Positions 1 to 7,495 of a stretch of DNA of 32,238 nt are shown here, piece after piece (within the stretch, counting starts at the first letter, position 1; the number at the start of each line of letters is the position of its first letter). This DNA is from Salinarimonadaceae bacterium. GTDB lineage: Bacteria > Pseudomonadota > Alphaproteobacteria > Rhizobiales > Beijerinckiaceae. The translations under genes were made by a program, and so were the position numbers. The notes below the pieces were generated by a model. It searched no databases. It was not told the origin of the DNA and worked only from the letters and a program-made list of their open reading frames with translations. Where the stretch lies: NCBI GenBank assembly GCA_007693435.1, contig REDO01000140.1, positions 1-32,238 of the forward strand, in the 5' to 3' direction.

Positions 1-1
1 C

Positions 2-55
2 CGCCGCCGGCTGGAGATCGATCCCGCAGCGCCCAAATGCGTGCGCTGCGCCTGA
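2..55 (+). CDS. C-terminal end of an unidentified protein (partial)
   Basis: The window opens inside a plus-strand reading frame that ends at the TGA at 53-55. Only 17 residues are visible, ending PKCVRCA. The stretch RRRLEIDPAAPK resembles the recognition-helix-to-wing part of OmpR-type response regulators. That family normally continues with a TVRGxGY wing, which is missing here, so the gene may be truncated or the likeness may be chance. The upstream part lies outside the window. Confidence 0.25.
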   Translation, partial: RRRLEIDPAAPKCVRCA

Positions 56-67
56 GCGCCCCTCGGT

Positions 68-83
68 TCCAGACCGTCAACGG
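68..83. repeat. Left copy of 16-bp imperfect direct repeat
   Basis: The sequence tccagaccgtcaacgg recurs as tccacaccgtcaacgg at 2303-2318, with one mismatch in 16. The two copies bracket the AT-rich nuclease gene. The right copy overlaps the last codons of the oxygenase gene that ends at 2298. On the minus strand both copies read ccgttgacggt followed by tgg, so the left copy also resembles a duplicate of the last codons of that gene. This is what an integrated element with attachment-site duplication can look like, but no integrase is visible. Confidence 0.5.
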
Positions 84-172
84 ATAAGGGCCATAGCCGA
101 CGGCCCGCGCGATTACGCGCCAATCAAACCAGCCACAGTGGCCCTTATTTTCCGTTCCATGGGCCGTTGACG
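75..172. repeat. Nested foldback element of about 100 bp
   Basis: Three pairs of inverted arms are nested. The outer pair is cgtcaacgg (75-83) with ccgttgacg (164-172). The middle pair is ataagggcca (84-93) with tggcccttat (139-148). The inner pair is gcgcg (107-111) with cgcgc (116-120) around a four-base loop. About 15 unpaired bases (149-163) interrupt the right side. The right outer arm, extended to ggccgttgacg (162-172), is also an 11-bp inverted match to 2310-2320 on the far side of the nuclease gene. It could be a recombination end of a small element or a structured RNA. The sequence does not decide which. Confidence 0.45.
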
Positions 173-256
173 CCCACTATCGATTTTCGCATTCTGGGGT
201 AGCAGTATGATATTTGTGCGATCAAATTGTGTACTTTGGCAAAATCGGGGCTTGTC

Positions 257-2185
257 ATGCGGATTAAGTCAATTTCAATAAAGAATTTCCGTTCACTTAA
301 GGATTGCACGATAGATTTTGACAGATACACATCGCTTGTTGGCCCAAACGGCGCTGGAAAATCCAATATTCTTTATGCTTTGAACGTATTTTTTCGAGAG
401 ACTGAAGGTTCACCCACGAACCTGAGCGATCTCGACATTGAAGATTTTCATGCTCGCGATGTGCATGAACCTATAGAAATTACAGTAACATTCTGTGATC
501 TTAACACGGATGCACAAACCGATTTTGCAGAATAATTCCGGCAGAACGAATTAATTGTTACCGCCAAGGCAACTTTCGACCCGTCCACCGGCATTGCAAG
601 CGTAAAGCAATACGGTCAGCGGCGAGCTATGGAGTTGTTCAAACCGTTCTTTCAACTCCTCGGTGAAAGTAGGCCGGTTGCTGACCTCCGGGCAGAATAT
701 ACCGCGCTTAGGGAACAAATTCCTACGCTTCCGATGATCAACACGAAAGACGGCATGCGGGACGCGCTGCGAGCATACGAAGAATCAAATTCAGAAAAGT
801 GCGCACTGATACCAAGCGAAGATCAATTCTATGGTTTCAGCAAAGGTAGCAATAGACTCGCGCGATACGTTCAATGGATTTATGTCCCAGCCGTAAAAGA
901 CGCAACCAAAGAAAACGTGGAAGGAAAAAATACAGCATTAGGCAAAATTCTGGCACGAACTGTTCGATCTAAAGTAAAATTTGACGAAGAAATAAAAAAA
1001 CTGAAAGACGTCACGCTTGAAAAATATCGCGAGATTCTTCAGTCACAACAGAGTGCTTTAGACGAAATCTCAGTATCATTGACGAGCCGCTTAACTCAAT
1101 GGGCGCACCCTGAGGCGAGGGCCCGCCTTGCTTGGACGGAAGACCCTAAAAAATCTGTTCAGGTTGATGATCCCATTGCGCGACTTCTTGCAGGTGACGG
1201 CAACTTTGAAGGCGAGTTGGCTAGGTTCGGCCACGGATTGCAACGATCCTATTTATTAGCACTCCTACAAGAGCTTGCGGGAGCCGATGACGTAAACGCA
1301 CCCACGCTGGTTCTTGGCTGCGAGGAGCCCGAGCTTTATCAACACCCGCCACAGGCAAGGCACCTTGCGGGCGTTTTACACAAGCTAAGCGAAGGGAACG
1401 CACAAATAATTGTCTCCACTCACAGCCCCTATTTCGTTTCTGGACGGCATTTTGAAAGCCTTCGGATGGTGCGCCGCGACTTCACCACCAAACAATCAAG
1501 AATCTCATCTGTCAATTTTGATACGATTGCAGATCGTATTGCCGCCATTTCAGACGACAAGCCGATTAAACCTGCCGCGCAACAGGCACGCTTGCAGCAA
1601 GCGTTACAGCCACATCTAAATGAAATGTTCTTTGCGCCCAAAATTGTCTTCGTAGAGGGTCTAGAGGATACGGCGTACATAACATCTTGGCTTATTCTAT
1701 CAGGCGCTTGGGATGAATTTCGACGGCACGGCGCGCACTTGGTGCCGGTCAATGGGAAGAATTATCTAATTGAGCCTCTAGTCGTTGCTGAATGCTTGAG
1801 TATTCCAGCATTTGCAATATTCGACGCGGATGGCAACATCAATAACGCTACCACGCGCCCAAAGCATGAGAAGGACAACAAGGTCATACTTGCCCTGTTG
1901 GGCGGCGAGTCCACCCACCCCTTCCCAGCAGCTACTGTCTGGGCGGATAGATTCGTTCAATGGCCGACCAATTTGGGGGACGTTCTCAGGGCCGAAGTGG
2001 GGGAGCATGACTGGAATCAGTCATTCAGCGAAGCGACAAAGGGACTAGGCAACCCAGAAGGAAGTTTTGCCAAGAATCCCGTCCACATTGGTGACCACAT
2101 CGGGAAACTGCAGGATAAAGGTAAGATACCGCAGAGCCTTGAGAAACTATGCAACGAGGTGATGCGATTCGCGTCTTCTAACTAG
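257..2185 (+). pseudogene. OLD-family ATP-dependent nuclease (AAA ATPase + TOPRIM), broken by an in-frame TAA
   Basis: This is an overcoming-lysogenization-defect (OLD) family protein, whose members combine an SMC/ABC-like ATPase with a TOPRIM nuclease and often act in anti-phage defence. From ATG 257 (MRIKSISIKNFRSLK, the usual OLD opening) the Walker A motif GPNGAGKSN is at residues 29-37. A TAA at 533-535 (codon 93) stops translation. The same frame then continues without a shift for 549 more codons through FRQNELIVTAK and an ATG at 629. Past the stop lie the signature HGLQRSY, Walker B LVLGCEEPE (about 352-360), the switch motif STHSP (about 387-391), the TOPRIM glutamate FVEG (about 465-468) and the TOPRIM DAD motif (about 523-525). 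Full-length size would be about 642 residues. ATG 227 is an alternative start. The DNA is much richer in A/T than the rest of the window, which points to horizontal transfer. No GajB-type UvrD helicase follows. Likely a nonsense-mutated gene; readthrough, an internal restart at 629 or a sequencing error remain possible. Confidence 0.85.
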
Positions 2186-2225
2186 CCGATTGGCTGCACT
2201 CGTGGACGGAACGGGGCAATCGGCT
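2184..2225. terminator. Stem-loop after the OLD gene
   Basis: The arms agccgattg (2184-2192) and caatcggct (2217-2225) are perfectly complementary over 9 bp with a 24-base loop, starting inside the stop codon of the nuclease gene. There is no run of T after it, so termination is only possible. It may instead mark the end of the acquired fragment. Confidence 0.3.
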
Positions 2226-2297
2226 GATAGTTCCGCTTTGAGGGAAGAGACGGGCTACTTGGTTTTGGCGTTCGAACAAATGCCCCCGCCGCCCCGA

Positions 2298-3134
2298 TCA
2301 GCTCCACACCGTCAACGGCCTCGCCGTCCCGCGACAACCGATGAAGCACGAGGCCGACACGCGCCTGCCGCCGACGCCCGGGGCGACGTTGTGGATGAGG
2401 CGCGCGTTGAAGATCAGGAGATCGCCGATCGCGGGGCGAAAGACGAGCTTCGGCGGCTCCAACGTCTCGCGCGACAGGCCGTCATCGGCGCCGATCCTCG
2501 CGTCCTCCTCCGGGGTCGGATGGCGCAGCCACAATTCGATCTCGCCGCCCTGCTCCGGCATGTCGAGATAGATGTTGACGGCGAGCTGCCCCGTCATGCC
2601 GCAGGAATCGGGCGGCGTCTCAGGCCCCTCCGGCGCGACGTCGGGCGCGCCGGCGGGTAGCGCCGCGAGCATGCGCGCGAGCCGGTCGTTGTGCGGCAGC
2701 ATCGCCGCGCCGGGCTCGATGACCCGGTAGGCCCCGACGAAGGCGGGCGCTCCCCGGATGCGCTCGATCATCGCGCCAGCCGGCCAGACTTCATCGAGAA
2801 TCAACCGTAGATGGTCTATCGGCGTCAGGCGGGATTGCGCCAGCGCGCGCACCGCGCGGGTCGCCGCCAACGCCTGCGCCTGATACCGGCCCAGCGCCTG
2901 CGGATCCCCGTCGACATCGACGAAGCCCATGCCCAGACGCTTGAGCGCGCTCTGCGTACGATAAGCCTCGAGCGCCTGATGGGCGGCGACGGCGTCGGCG
3001 AGATCGGCGCAGAAGTCTTGCGGGCAAAAGCCTGGAACGTGGATCAGGTCGATCTTCTGCGCCGCGAGGTCGTACAGGCCGCGTGCGTCGAGATCCTGCG
3101 TGATCGCGGGAAAGGTTTTCGCCATGCTGGTCAT
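2298..3134 (-). CDS. 2-oxoglutarate/Fe(II)-dependent oxygenase
   Basis: A 278-residue protein with the double-stranded beta-helix signature of Fe(II)/2-oxoglutarate dioxygenases. The iron ligands are H148 and D150 (LPHND) and H248 (LIHNV). R257 or R258 is placed to bind the co-substrate carboxylate. The ATG at 3134 follows a good GGAGG ribosome binding site; a second ATG at 3125 is possible. A much longer reading frame running through the LysR gene upstream is spurious. The substrate cannot be read from the sequence. The last codons, ending TVWS, overlap the right repeat that flanks the OLD nuclease gene, so an insertion may have targeted this 3' end. It lies 134 bp downstream of, and in the same direction as, a LysR gene. 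Confidence 0.75.
   Translation of the reverse strand: MTSMAKTFPAITQDLDARGLYDLAAQKIDLIHVPGFCPQDFCADLADAVAAHQALEAYRTQSALKRLGMGFVDVDGDPQALGRYQAQALAATRAVRALAQSRLTPIDHLRLILDEVWPAGAMIERIRGAPAFVGAYRVIEPGAAMLPHNDRLARMLAALPAGAPDVAPEGPETPPDSCGMTGQLAVNIYLDMPEQGGEIELWLRHPTPEEDARIGADDGLSRETLEPPKLVFRPAIGDLLIFNARLIHNVAPGVGGRRVSASCFIGCRGTARPLTVWS
2303..2318. repeat. Right copy of 16-bp imperfect direct repeat
   Basis: This is the partner of the repeat at 68-83 and lies within the 3' end of the oxygenase gene. The overlapping 2310-2320 stretch is an 11-bp perfect inverted match to 162-172. Base composition shifts from AT-richer to GC-rich around here, consistent with an element boundary. Confidence 0.5.
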
Positions 3135-3268
3135 CGCCGCTCCTCCCGGGACGCCGCCGACGGCCGATCGGGCGGCCGGAGGTGGATGCGGCCATATTCT
3201 ATCATAGATTGTATCAGAGTCGAGATTCCCGCTATCCGCGTCATTGCGCGGCTGAAGCGCGGGGTCGT

Positions 3269-4168
3269 TCAGTGCTTGACGGAGGCGATTTCGACGAGCC
3301 GGCGCAGGGTCGGCGAGGAATCGTCGAGACGCCAGGTCAGCCCGGTCTCGAGCTCGGGCGCCGCGTCGGCGAGCGGCACGTAGCGCACGCCCGCGCGGCC
3401 GAGATTCGTGAGGGAGAGCGGCGCGAAGGAGACGCCCATCCCCGCGGAGACGAGGCTGATGATGGTCTGCATCTGGATCGCCTCCTGCCCGATCCGGAGC
3501 GCGACGCCGTTGCGGGCGTAGTAATCCGTCACGAGATCGTGGAAGGCCGGCGCGCTGCGGCGGGGAAAGATAACGAGCGGCTTGTCCGCGAGATCCGCCA
3601 GCCGCAACCCGCCGGGCGCGCAGTCGAGTTCCCCGCTCTCCACCCAGCTTTCGGGAATCACCGCCACCAGCGGCTCGCGCGTCAGGGGCCGGTAGGCGAG
3701 GGACCCGTGCGCCGTCTCGGCGGAAGGAATGATGAGCCCCACATTGATTTCGCCGCTCAGAAGCGCCTCGATCTGAAGATCGCTCGTCATCTCGCGCAGG
3801 GAGACCTTCACGTCGGGATAGGCCGCGCCGTAGCGGCTGATGAGCTGGGGCAGGACGTTGTAATCCGCCGTCGTGACGAAGCCGAGCTTCAGCGAGCCCA
3901 CCTCGCCTCGGGCGATCTGGCGCGCGTAGCCGGGCAGGTCGTCGGCTTCGGCGATGAGCGCACGCACGCGCGGCAGCCAGTGCTCGCCGACGGAGGTGAG
4001 CGCGACGCTGCGCTTGGTGCGCGCGAACAGCCGGACGCCCAGCTCCTCTTCCAGCGCGATGATGGCCTGGCTCAATGGCGGCTGCGTCATGCCGAGCCGG
4101 TCTGCGGCGCGTCCGAAATGCAATTCCTCGGCGACAGCGACGAAAAAACGAAGTTGACGAAGGTTCAT
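3269..4168 (-). CDS. LysR-type transcriptional regulator
   Basis: A 299-residue LysR-family regulator. The winged helix-turn-helix is at residues 1-60 (MNLRQLRFFVAVAEELHFGR, then AADRLGMTQPPLSQAI). A periplasmic-binding-like effector domain follows, starting near GSLKLGFVTTADYNVLPQLI. The sequence is closest in character to the CatR/BenM/CbbR branch. It is divergent from a TRAP transporter operon beginning at 4531, and a 24-bp dyad sits between them. It is therefore the natural regulator of that transporter and perhaps of the oxygenase gene downstream. The effector is unknown. Confidence 0.9.
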   Translation of the reverse strand: MNLRQLRFFVAVAEELHFGRAADRLGMTQPPLSQAIIALEEELGVRLFARTKRSVALTSVGEHWLPRVRALIAEADDLPGYARQIARGEVGSLKLGFVTTADYNVLPQLISRYGAAYPDVKVSLREMTSDLQIEALLSGEINVGLIIPSAETAHGSLAYRPLTREPLVAVIPESWVESGELDCAPGGLRLADLADKPLVIFPRRSAPAFHDLVTDYYARNGVALRIGQEAIQMQTIISLVSAGMGVSFAPLSLTNLGRAGVRYVPLADAAPELETGLTWRLDDSSPTLRRLVEIASVKH

Positions 4169-4530
4169 CCGGTCGCCCTCTCATTCGAAAGAGAACCATA
4201 AAATCAATGAAACATATATTTCTCATTGCGCGGAGGAAAGTCTACAAGCAACGCCAATCAGAACCAGAATGCGCCGAAGAGCGTGGGAGGAAGATTGTCC
4301 GGGACGATCCGTTTCGACATCTCGAGGAACGAACGCCGTGGCGAGGCCGTCCGTACGCCGCCGCGGGCGAGCGTTACACGTTTGGCTAGTAGCAACCCGC
4401 GCGCCGGGGCGGCATATCTAGGCGGACGCGAAGACCGGACGAGCCCGCCAAGCCGCTCGCCGGCGACGCCGACGGGCGCGGCCCAGCCGCCCCGCAACGA
4501 AAACCCAACAACTGGAGAGGGATGGAAAAT
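4169..4530. other. Divergent intergenic region between LysR gene and TRAP operon
   Basis: This 362-bp stretch has no credible gene. The part near the LysR gene (4180-4230) is AT-rich and holds the dyad at 4205-4228. The rest is GC-rich leader for the TRAP operon. A purine-rich ribosome binding site (ggagaggg, 4514-4521) lies just before the transporter start. Confidence 0.6.
4205..4228. promoter_or_regulatory. Candidate LysR operator (24-bp dyad)
   Basis: An AT-rich near-palindrome with perfect outer arms caatga and tcattg and a centre reading aacatatatttc; 20 of the 24 positions are symmetric. It lies 37 bp upstream of the LysR start, in the shared region with the divergent TRAP operon. This is the usual place for a LysR recognition site. 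Assignment is by position and symmetry only. Confidence 0.5.
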
Positions 4531-5511
4531 ATGAACATTCTCATGCGTTCGGCGGCTGTCGCCGCGATCACGATCGGCTTCGCCGGCGGGGCTCTGGCCC
4601 AGACCGAGGTCAAGATCGGCTATGCGCTCGCGCCGGCCTCGCATTACGGCGTGGCGGCCGAGAAGTGGCAGGAAGCCGTCGAGGCCGCGACCGAGGGCCG
4701 CTACATGTTCCGCCACTTCCCCTCGTCCGGCCTCGGCGGCGAGCGTGAAGTGGTCGAAGGCGTCCAGATCGGCACGATCGAGGCGACCATCGTCTCCTCG
4801 GGCACGCTCAGCAACTTCGTGCCCGACACCGGCGTTTTCGACATCCCGTTCCTGTTCCGCGACCTCGCCCATGCGCGCGGCGTGCTCGATGGCCCGATCG
4901 GTCAGGAGATCCTCGAAAAGTTCGACGACGTGGGCCTCGTGGCGCTCGCCTGGGGCGAGCAGGGCTTCCGCCACATCACGAATAACCGCGGCGTGATCGA
5001 CGAGCCCGGCGACATGGCGGGCCTGAAGCTGCGCACGATGGAGAACCCCGTCCACATCACGGCCTTCCAGACGCTCGGCGCCGCGCCGACGCCGATGGCC
5101 TGGCCGGAAGTCATCGGCGCCCTGCAGCAGGGCGTCATCGACGGTCAGGAGAACCCGCTCTCGGTCATCACCTCCGCCAATCTCGCGGAAGTGCAGAAGT
5201 ACCTGACCCTCTCCGGCCACGTCTATTCGCCGGCCGTGCTGCTCGTCTCGCGCCAGCTCTGGGACGGGATGTCGGACGCCGATAAGGACGCTTTCCGCGA
5301 GGGCGCGGCGGAAGCGGTCACGGCCATGCGCGGCTTCATCGACGAAGTCGAGAGCTCGGGCATCGAGCGCCTGCGCGCGCAGGGCATGGAAATCGGCGAA
5401 TTGTCGGCGGAAGCCCGCACCGCCTTCCAGGAGGCGCTCGCAGCGGCTTACGAGCAGTACTACGCCAGCTATGACCGCGCGCTGATCGAGCAGATCATCG
5501 CGGCCGAGTGA
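4531..5511 (+). CDS. TRAP transporter solute-binding protein (DctP family)
   Basis: The periplasmic binding protein of a tripartite ATP-independent transporter, about 326 residues. It has a Sec signal peptide (MNILMRSAAVAAITIGFAGG, cleaved after ALA), then the mature start TEVKIGYALAP. Family hallmarks are GGEREVVEGVQIGTIEA, the conserved segment MAGLKLRTMENPVH with the arginine that salt-bridges carboxylate ligands, and VIGALQQGVIDGQENP. The ATG at 4531 is preferred over 4522 because ggagaggg (4514-4521) would abut the earlier one. It is the first gene of a binding protein-DctQ-DctM operon. A carboxylate ligand is expected from the family, but its identity is unknown. Confidence 0.92.
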   Translation: MNILMRSAAVAAITIGFAGGALAQTEVKIGYALAPASHYGVAAEKWQEAVEAATEGRYMFRHFPSSGLGGEREVVEGVQIGTIEATIVSSGTLSNFVPDTGVFDIPFLFRDLAHARGVLDGPIGQEILEKFDDVGLVALAWGEQGFRHITNNRGVIDEPGDMAGLKLRTMENPVHITAFQTLGAAPTPMAWPEVIGALQQGVIDGQENPLSVITSANLAEVQKYLTLSGHVYSPAVLLVSRQLWDGMSDADKDAFREGAAEAVTAMRGFIDEVESSGIERLRAQGMEIGELSAEARTAFQEALAAAYEQYYASYDRALIEQIIAAE

Positions 5512-5524
5512 CCGTTCCCCTCGC

Positions 5525-5560
5525 TCGCGCCCGCCCGCCGCAACGGCGCAGCGGGCGCGA
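5525..5560. terminator. GC-rich stem-loop after TRAP binding-protein gene
   Basis: The arms tcgcgcccgc (5525-5534) and gcgggcgcga (5551-5560) match perfectly over 10 bp, and the 16-base loop has further internal pairing (gccg with cggc). It starts 14 bases after the stop codon. There is no T-run, so it fits an attenuator or an mRNA 3'-end protector better than a complete terminator. The permease genes follow in the same direction. Confidence 0.5.
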
Positions 5561-5594
5561 AACGGAAGGTCGCGCTTGACGACGCGAGCGGCGG

Positions 5595-5620
5595 ACCGCC
5601 ACGATGCGCATCGTGGCGGT
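5595..5620. repeat. Perfect 26-bp palindrome before the TRAP small-permease gene
   Basis: The sequence accgccacgatgc is followed directly by its exact reverse complement gcatcgtggcggt. In RNA this would give an 11-bp stem with a tight loop. It lies between the binding-protein gene and the ribosome binding site of the DctQ gene at 5664, and downstream of another stem-loop at 5525-5560. It could be a second attenuator or a protein-binding site. Confidence 0.55.
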
Positions 5621-5663
5621 TCGTTCATGCGGGGAACCGCCTTCGGGCGGATGCGGGGAGGCG

Positions 5664-6179
5664 ATGCTGAGAACCTTTGAGAAGGTCTTCGTCGAGGCGA
5701 ACAAGTGGGCGCTCGTGCTGCTCTTCACGGCGATGGCCGTGATCGTCTTCGCCAATGTCTCGCTGCGCTATCTGACGACCGGCTCCATCATCTGGGCCGA
5801 GGAAGTGGCCCGGTACCTGATGATCTGGATGACTTTCATCGGCGCCGGCCTCGCCCTGCGCGTCGGCGGGCATGTTGCGATCTCCAACCTGCAGGAGGTG
5901 CTGCCGAATCTCGGCCAGAAGATTTTGCGCAGCCTCCTCGTCCTGATGCTGCTCGGCTTCTTCTGCGCGATGATCTGGTTCGGTCTGGACTATATGAACC
6001 GCACGCGGTTCCAGCTGACGCCCGCCACGCGCATCCCGTTCCGCTACGTCTACGCGGCGATGCCGATCGGCTTCGGCCTCCTGATCGTGCATCTCCTGCT
6101 GATCGCCCGGACCTATATCGAGACCCTGAGTTTCCGCGAGCTCGAAGCCGACGGGACGAAGGCGGCTCCCATCGACTGA
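5664..6179 (+). CDS. TRAP transporter small permease (DctQ family)
   Basis: A 171-residue membrane protein with four predicted transmembrane helices: WALVLLFTAMAVIVFANVSL, then YLMIWMTFIGAGLAL, then a helix around LLVLMLLGFFCAMIWFGL, and the last around AAMPIGFGLLIVHLLL. The WAEEVARYLMIW segment between the first two helices is the DctQ signature. The start at 5664 (MLRTFEKVF) is supported by ggggagg at 5655-5661; an earlier in-frame ATG at 5604 lies inside the palindrome and is unlikely. It works with the large permease encoded next to drive sodium-coupled uptake. Confidence 0.9.
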   Translation: MLRTFEKVFVEANKWALVLLFTAMAVIVFANVSLRYLTTGSIIWAEEVARYLMIWMTFIGAGLALRVGGHVAISNLQEVLPNLGQKILRSLLVLMLLGFFCAMIWFGLDYMNRTRFQLTPATRIPFRYVYAAMPIGFGLLIVHLLLIARTYIETLSFRELEADGTKAAPID

Positions 6180-6204
6180 ACGGCGAAAGACGGGAGACCT
6201 CCGG

Positions 6205-7488
6205 GTGTCGTTGATCCTCTTCATATCCTTCTTCTCGCTGCTGATTCTCGGCACGCCGGTGGCGTTCGCGCTCGCCATCGGGTCCTTCGCGGCCGTCATC
6301 TTCGGCAGCAACTATCCCGCCATCGTCGTGATCAAGGAGATGTTCTCCGGCCTAGACAGCTTCCCGCTGATGGCCGTGCCGTTCTTCATCCTGGCGGCGG
6401 AGCTGATGACGGGTAGCGCCATGACGCAGGTGCTGCTGCGCTTCGCCTCGCAATTCGTCGGCCATCTGCGCGGCGGGCTGGGCTACGCCAACGTCCTCTC
6501 CTCGACGATGTTCGCAGGGATCTCGGGTTCAGCGCTGGCCGACGCCGCAGGCCCGGGCGCGATGATGGTGCGCATGATGGAGAGGGGCGGCTACAGCCGC
6601 GCCTATGCCGGCGCGCTCACGGCCTCCGCTTCCGTGATCGGCCCGATCATTCCGCCCTCGATCATCATGATCATCTACGCCATGCAGGATCAGCGGGTCT
6701 CCGTGATCGGGCTGTTCATGGCGGGCATCCTGCCCGGCCTGCTCATCGCCACCACGCTCTGCGTCGTGAACTGGCGGGTGTCGCGTCAGAGGAACTACCG
6801 CAGCGACGTGCCGCGTCCGGGCTGGCGGGAGATGGTGAAGACCACTTTCTTCGCCCTGCCGGCGCTGTTTCTGATCGTGCTGATCATCGGCGGCATTCGC
6901 AGCGGAATCTTCACGCCGACGGAGGCCTCCGTCGTCGCGGTGTTCTACGCGCTGGTCTGCGGCATGTTCGTCTACCGTTCGCTGCGGCTGCGCGACCTGC
7001 CGACGATCATCCTGCGCGCCGGGATCGTCACCGCCGCGATCCTCCTGATCCTCGCGGCGGCGCGCGCCTTCGCCTGGATCCTGATCATCGAGGGCGTGCC
7101 GCAGACGCTGGCGCAGGTCATCGTGGCGTGGGACCTGTCGCCGATCGTGTTCCTGCTCGCGATCAACGTGCTGCTGCTGATTTTCGGCCTGTTCATGGAC
7201 CCCCTTCCGGGGGTGATGATCCTCGTCCCGATCCTCGCGCCGATCGCCTTCTCGCTCGGCATCGACCCGACGCATTTCGCCATCGTCGTGATCGTCAACC
7301 TGACGGTAGGGCTGATAACCCCGCCGGTCGGCAGCCTGCTCTTCGTCGTCTCGTCGGCGGTGAAGCTCAGGGTGTCGGATCTCGTGCGCGAGATGCCGCT
7401 GTTCTTCTTCGCCTATATCGGCATTCTCCTGCTGCTGACCTTCGTGCCGGGCATCGTCACCTGGCTGCCGCGCGCGACGGGATTATGA
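6205..7488 (+). CDS. TRAP transporter large permease (DctM family)
   Basis: A 427-residue polytopic membrane protein of the DctM family and the ion-coupled translocation subunit of the transporter. Hallmarks are FSGLDSFPLMAVPFFILAAE, FAGISGSALADAAGPGAMM, the IIPPSIIMIIYA segment, and the C-terminal VNLTVGLITPPVGSLLFVV. Translation starts at GTG 6205, 25 bases after the DctQ stop, with gggag upstream. The gene ends 7 bases from the stop of a convergent gene, with no strong terminator between them. Confidence 0.93.
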   Translation: MSLILFISFFSLLILGTPVAFALAIGSFAAVIFGSNYPAIVVIKEMFSGLDSFPLMAVPFFILAAELMTGSAMTQVLLRFASQFVGHLRGGLGYANVLSSTMFAGISGSALADAAGPGAMMVRMMERGGYSRAYAGALTASASVIGPIIPPSIIMIIYAMQDQRVSVIGLFMAGILPGLLIATTLCVVNWRVSRQRNYRSDVPRPGWREMVKTTFFALPALFLIVLIIGGIRSGIFTPTEASVVAVFYALVCGMFVYRSLRLRDLPTIILRAGIVTAAILLILAAARAFAWILIIEGVPQTLAQVIVAWDLSPIVFLLAINVLLLIFGLFMDPLPGVMILVPILAPIAFSLGIDPTHFAIVVIVNLTVGLITPPVGSLLFVVSSAVKLRVSDLVREMPLFFFAYIGILLLLTFVPGIVTWLPRATGL

Positions 7489-7495
7489 GCGGCGT

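Noticed and set aside
204-245. tatgatatt upstream of the OLD gene as a third copy of the 41-bp element
   Set aside because: The second block (ttgaatagt) is absent at the required spacing and the region is simply AT-rich.
2298-4226. A 642-codon minus-strand reading frame covering the oxygenase and LysR genes
   Set aside because: Only its last 278 codons look like a protein; the first part is the wrong frame of the LysR gene, rich in Arg/Ala/Pro. GC-rich DNA gives many such frames.
4258-5628. A 456-codon minus-strand frame opposite the TRAP binding-protein gene
   Set aside because: Its composition is Arg/Glu/Ala/Gly-rich low complexity, and it is the mirror of a clear binding-protein gene. 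The same applies to long antisense frames at 9416-11332, 11801-13411, 15929-17269 and 26847-28019.
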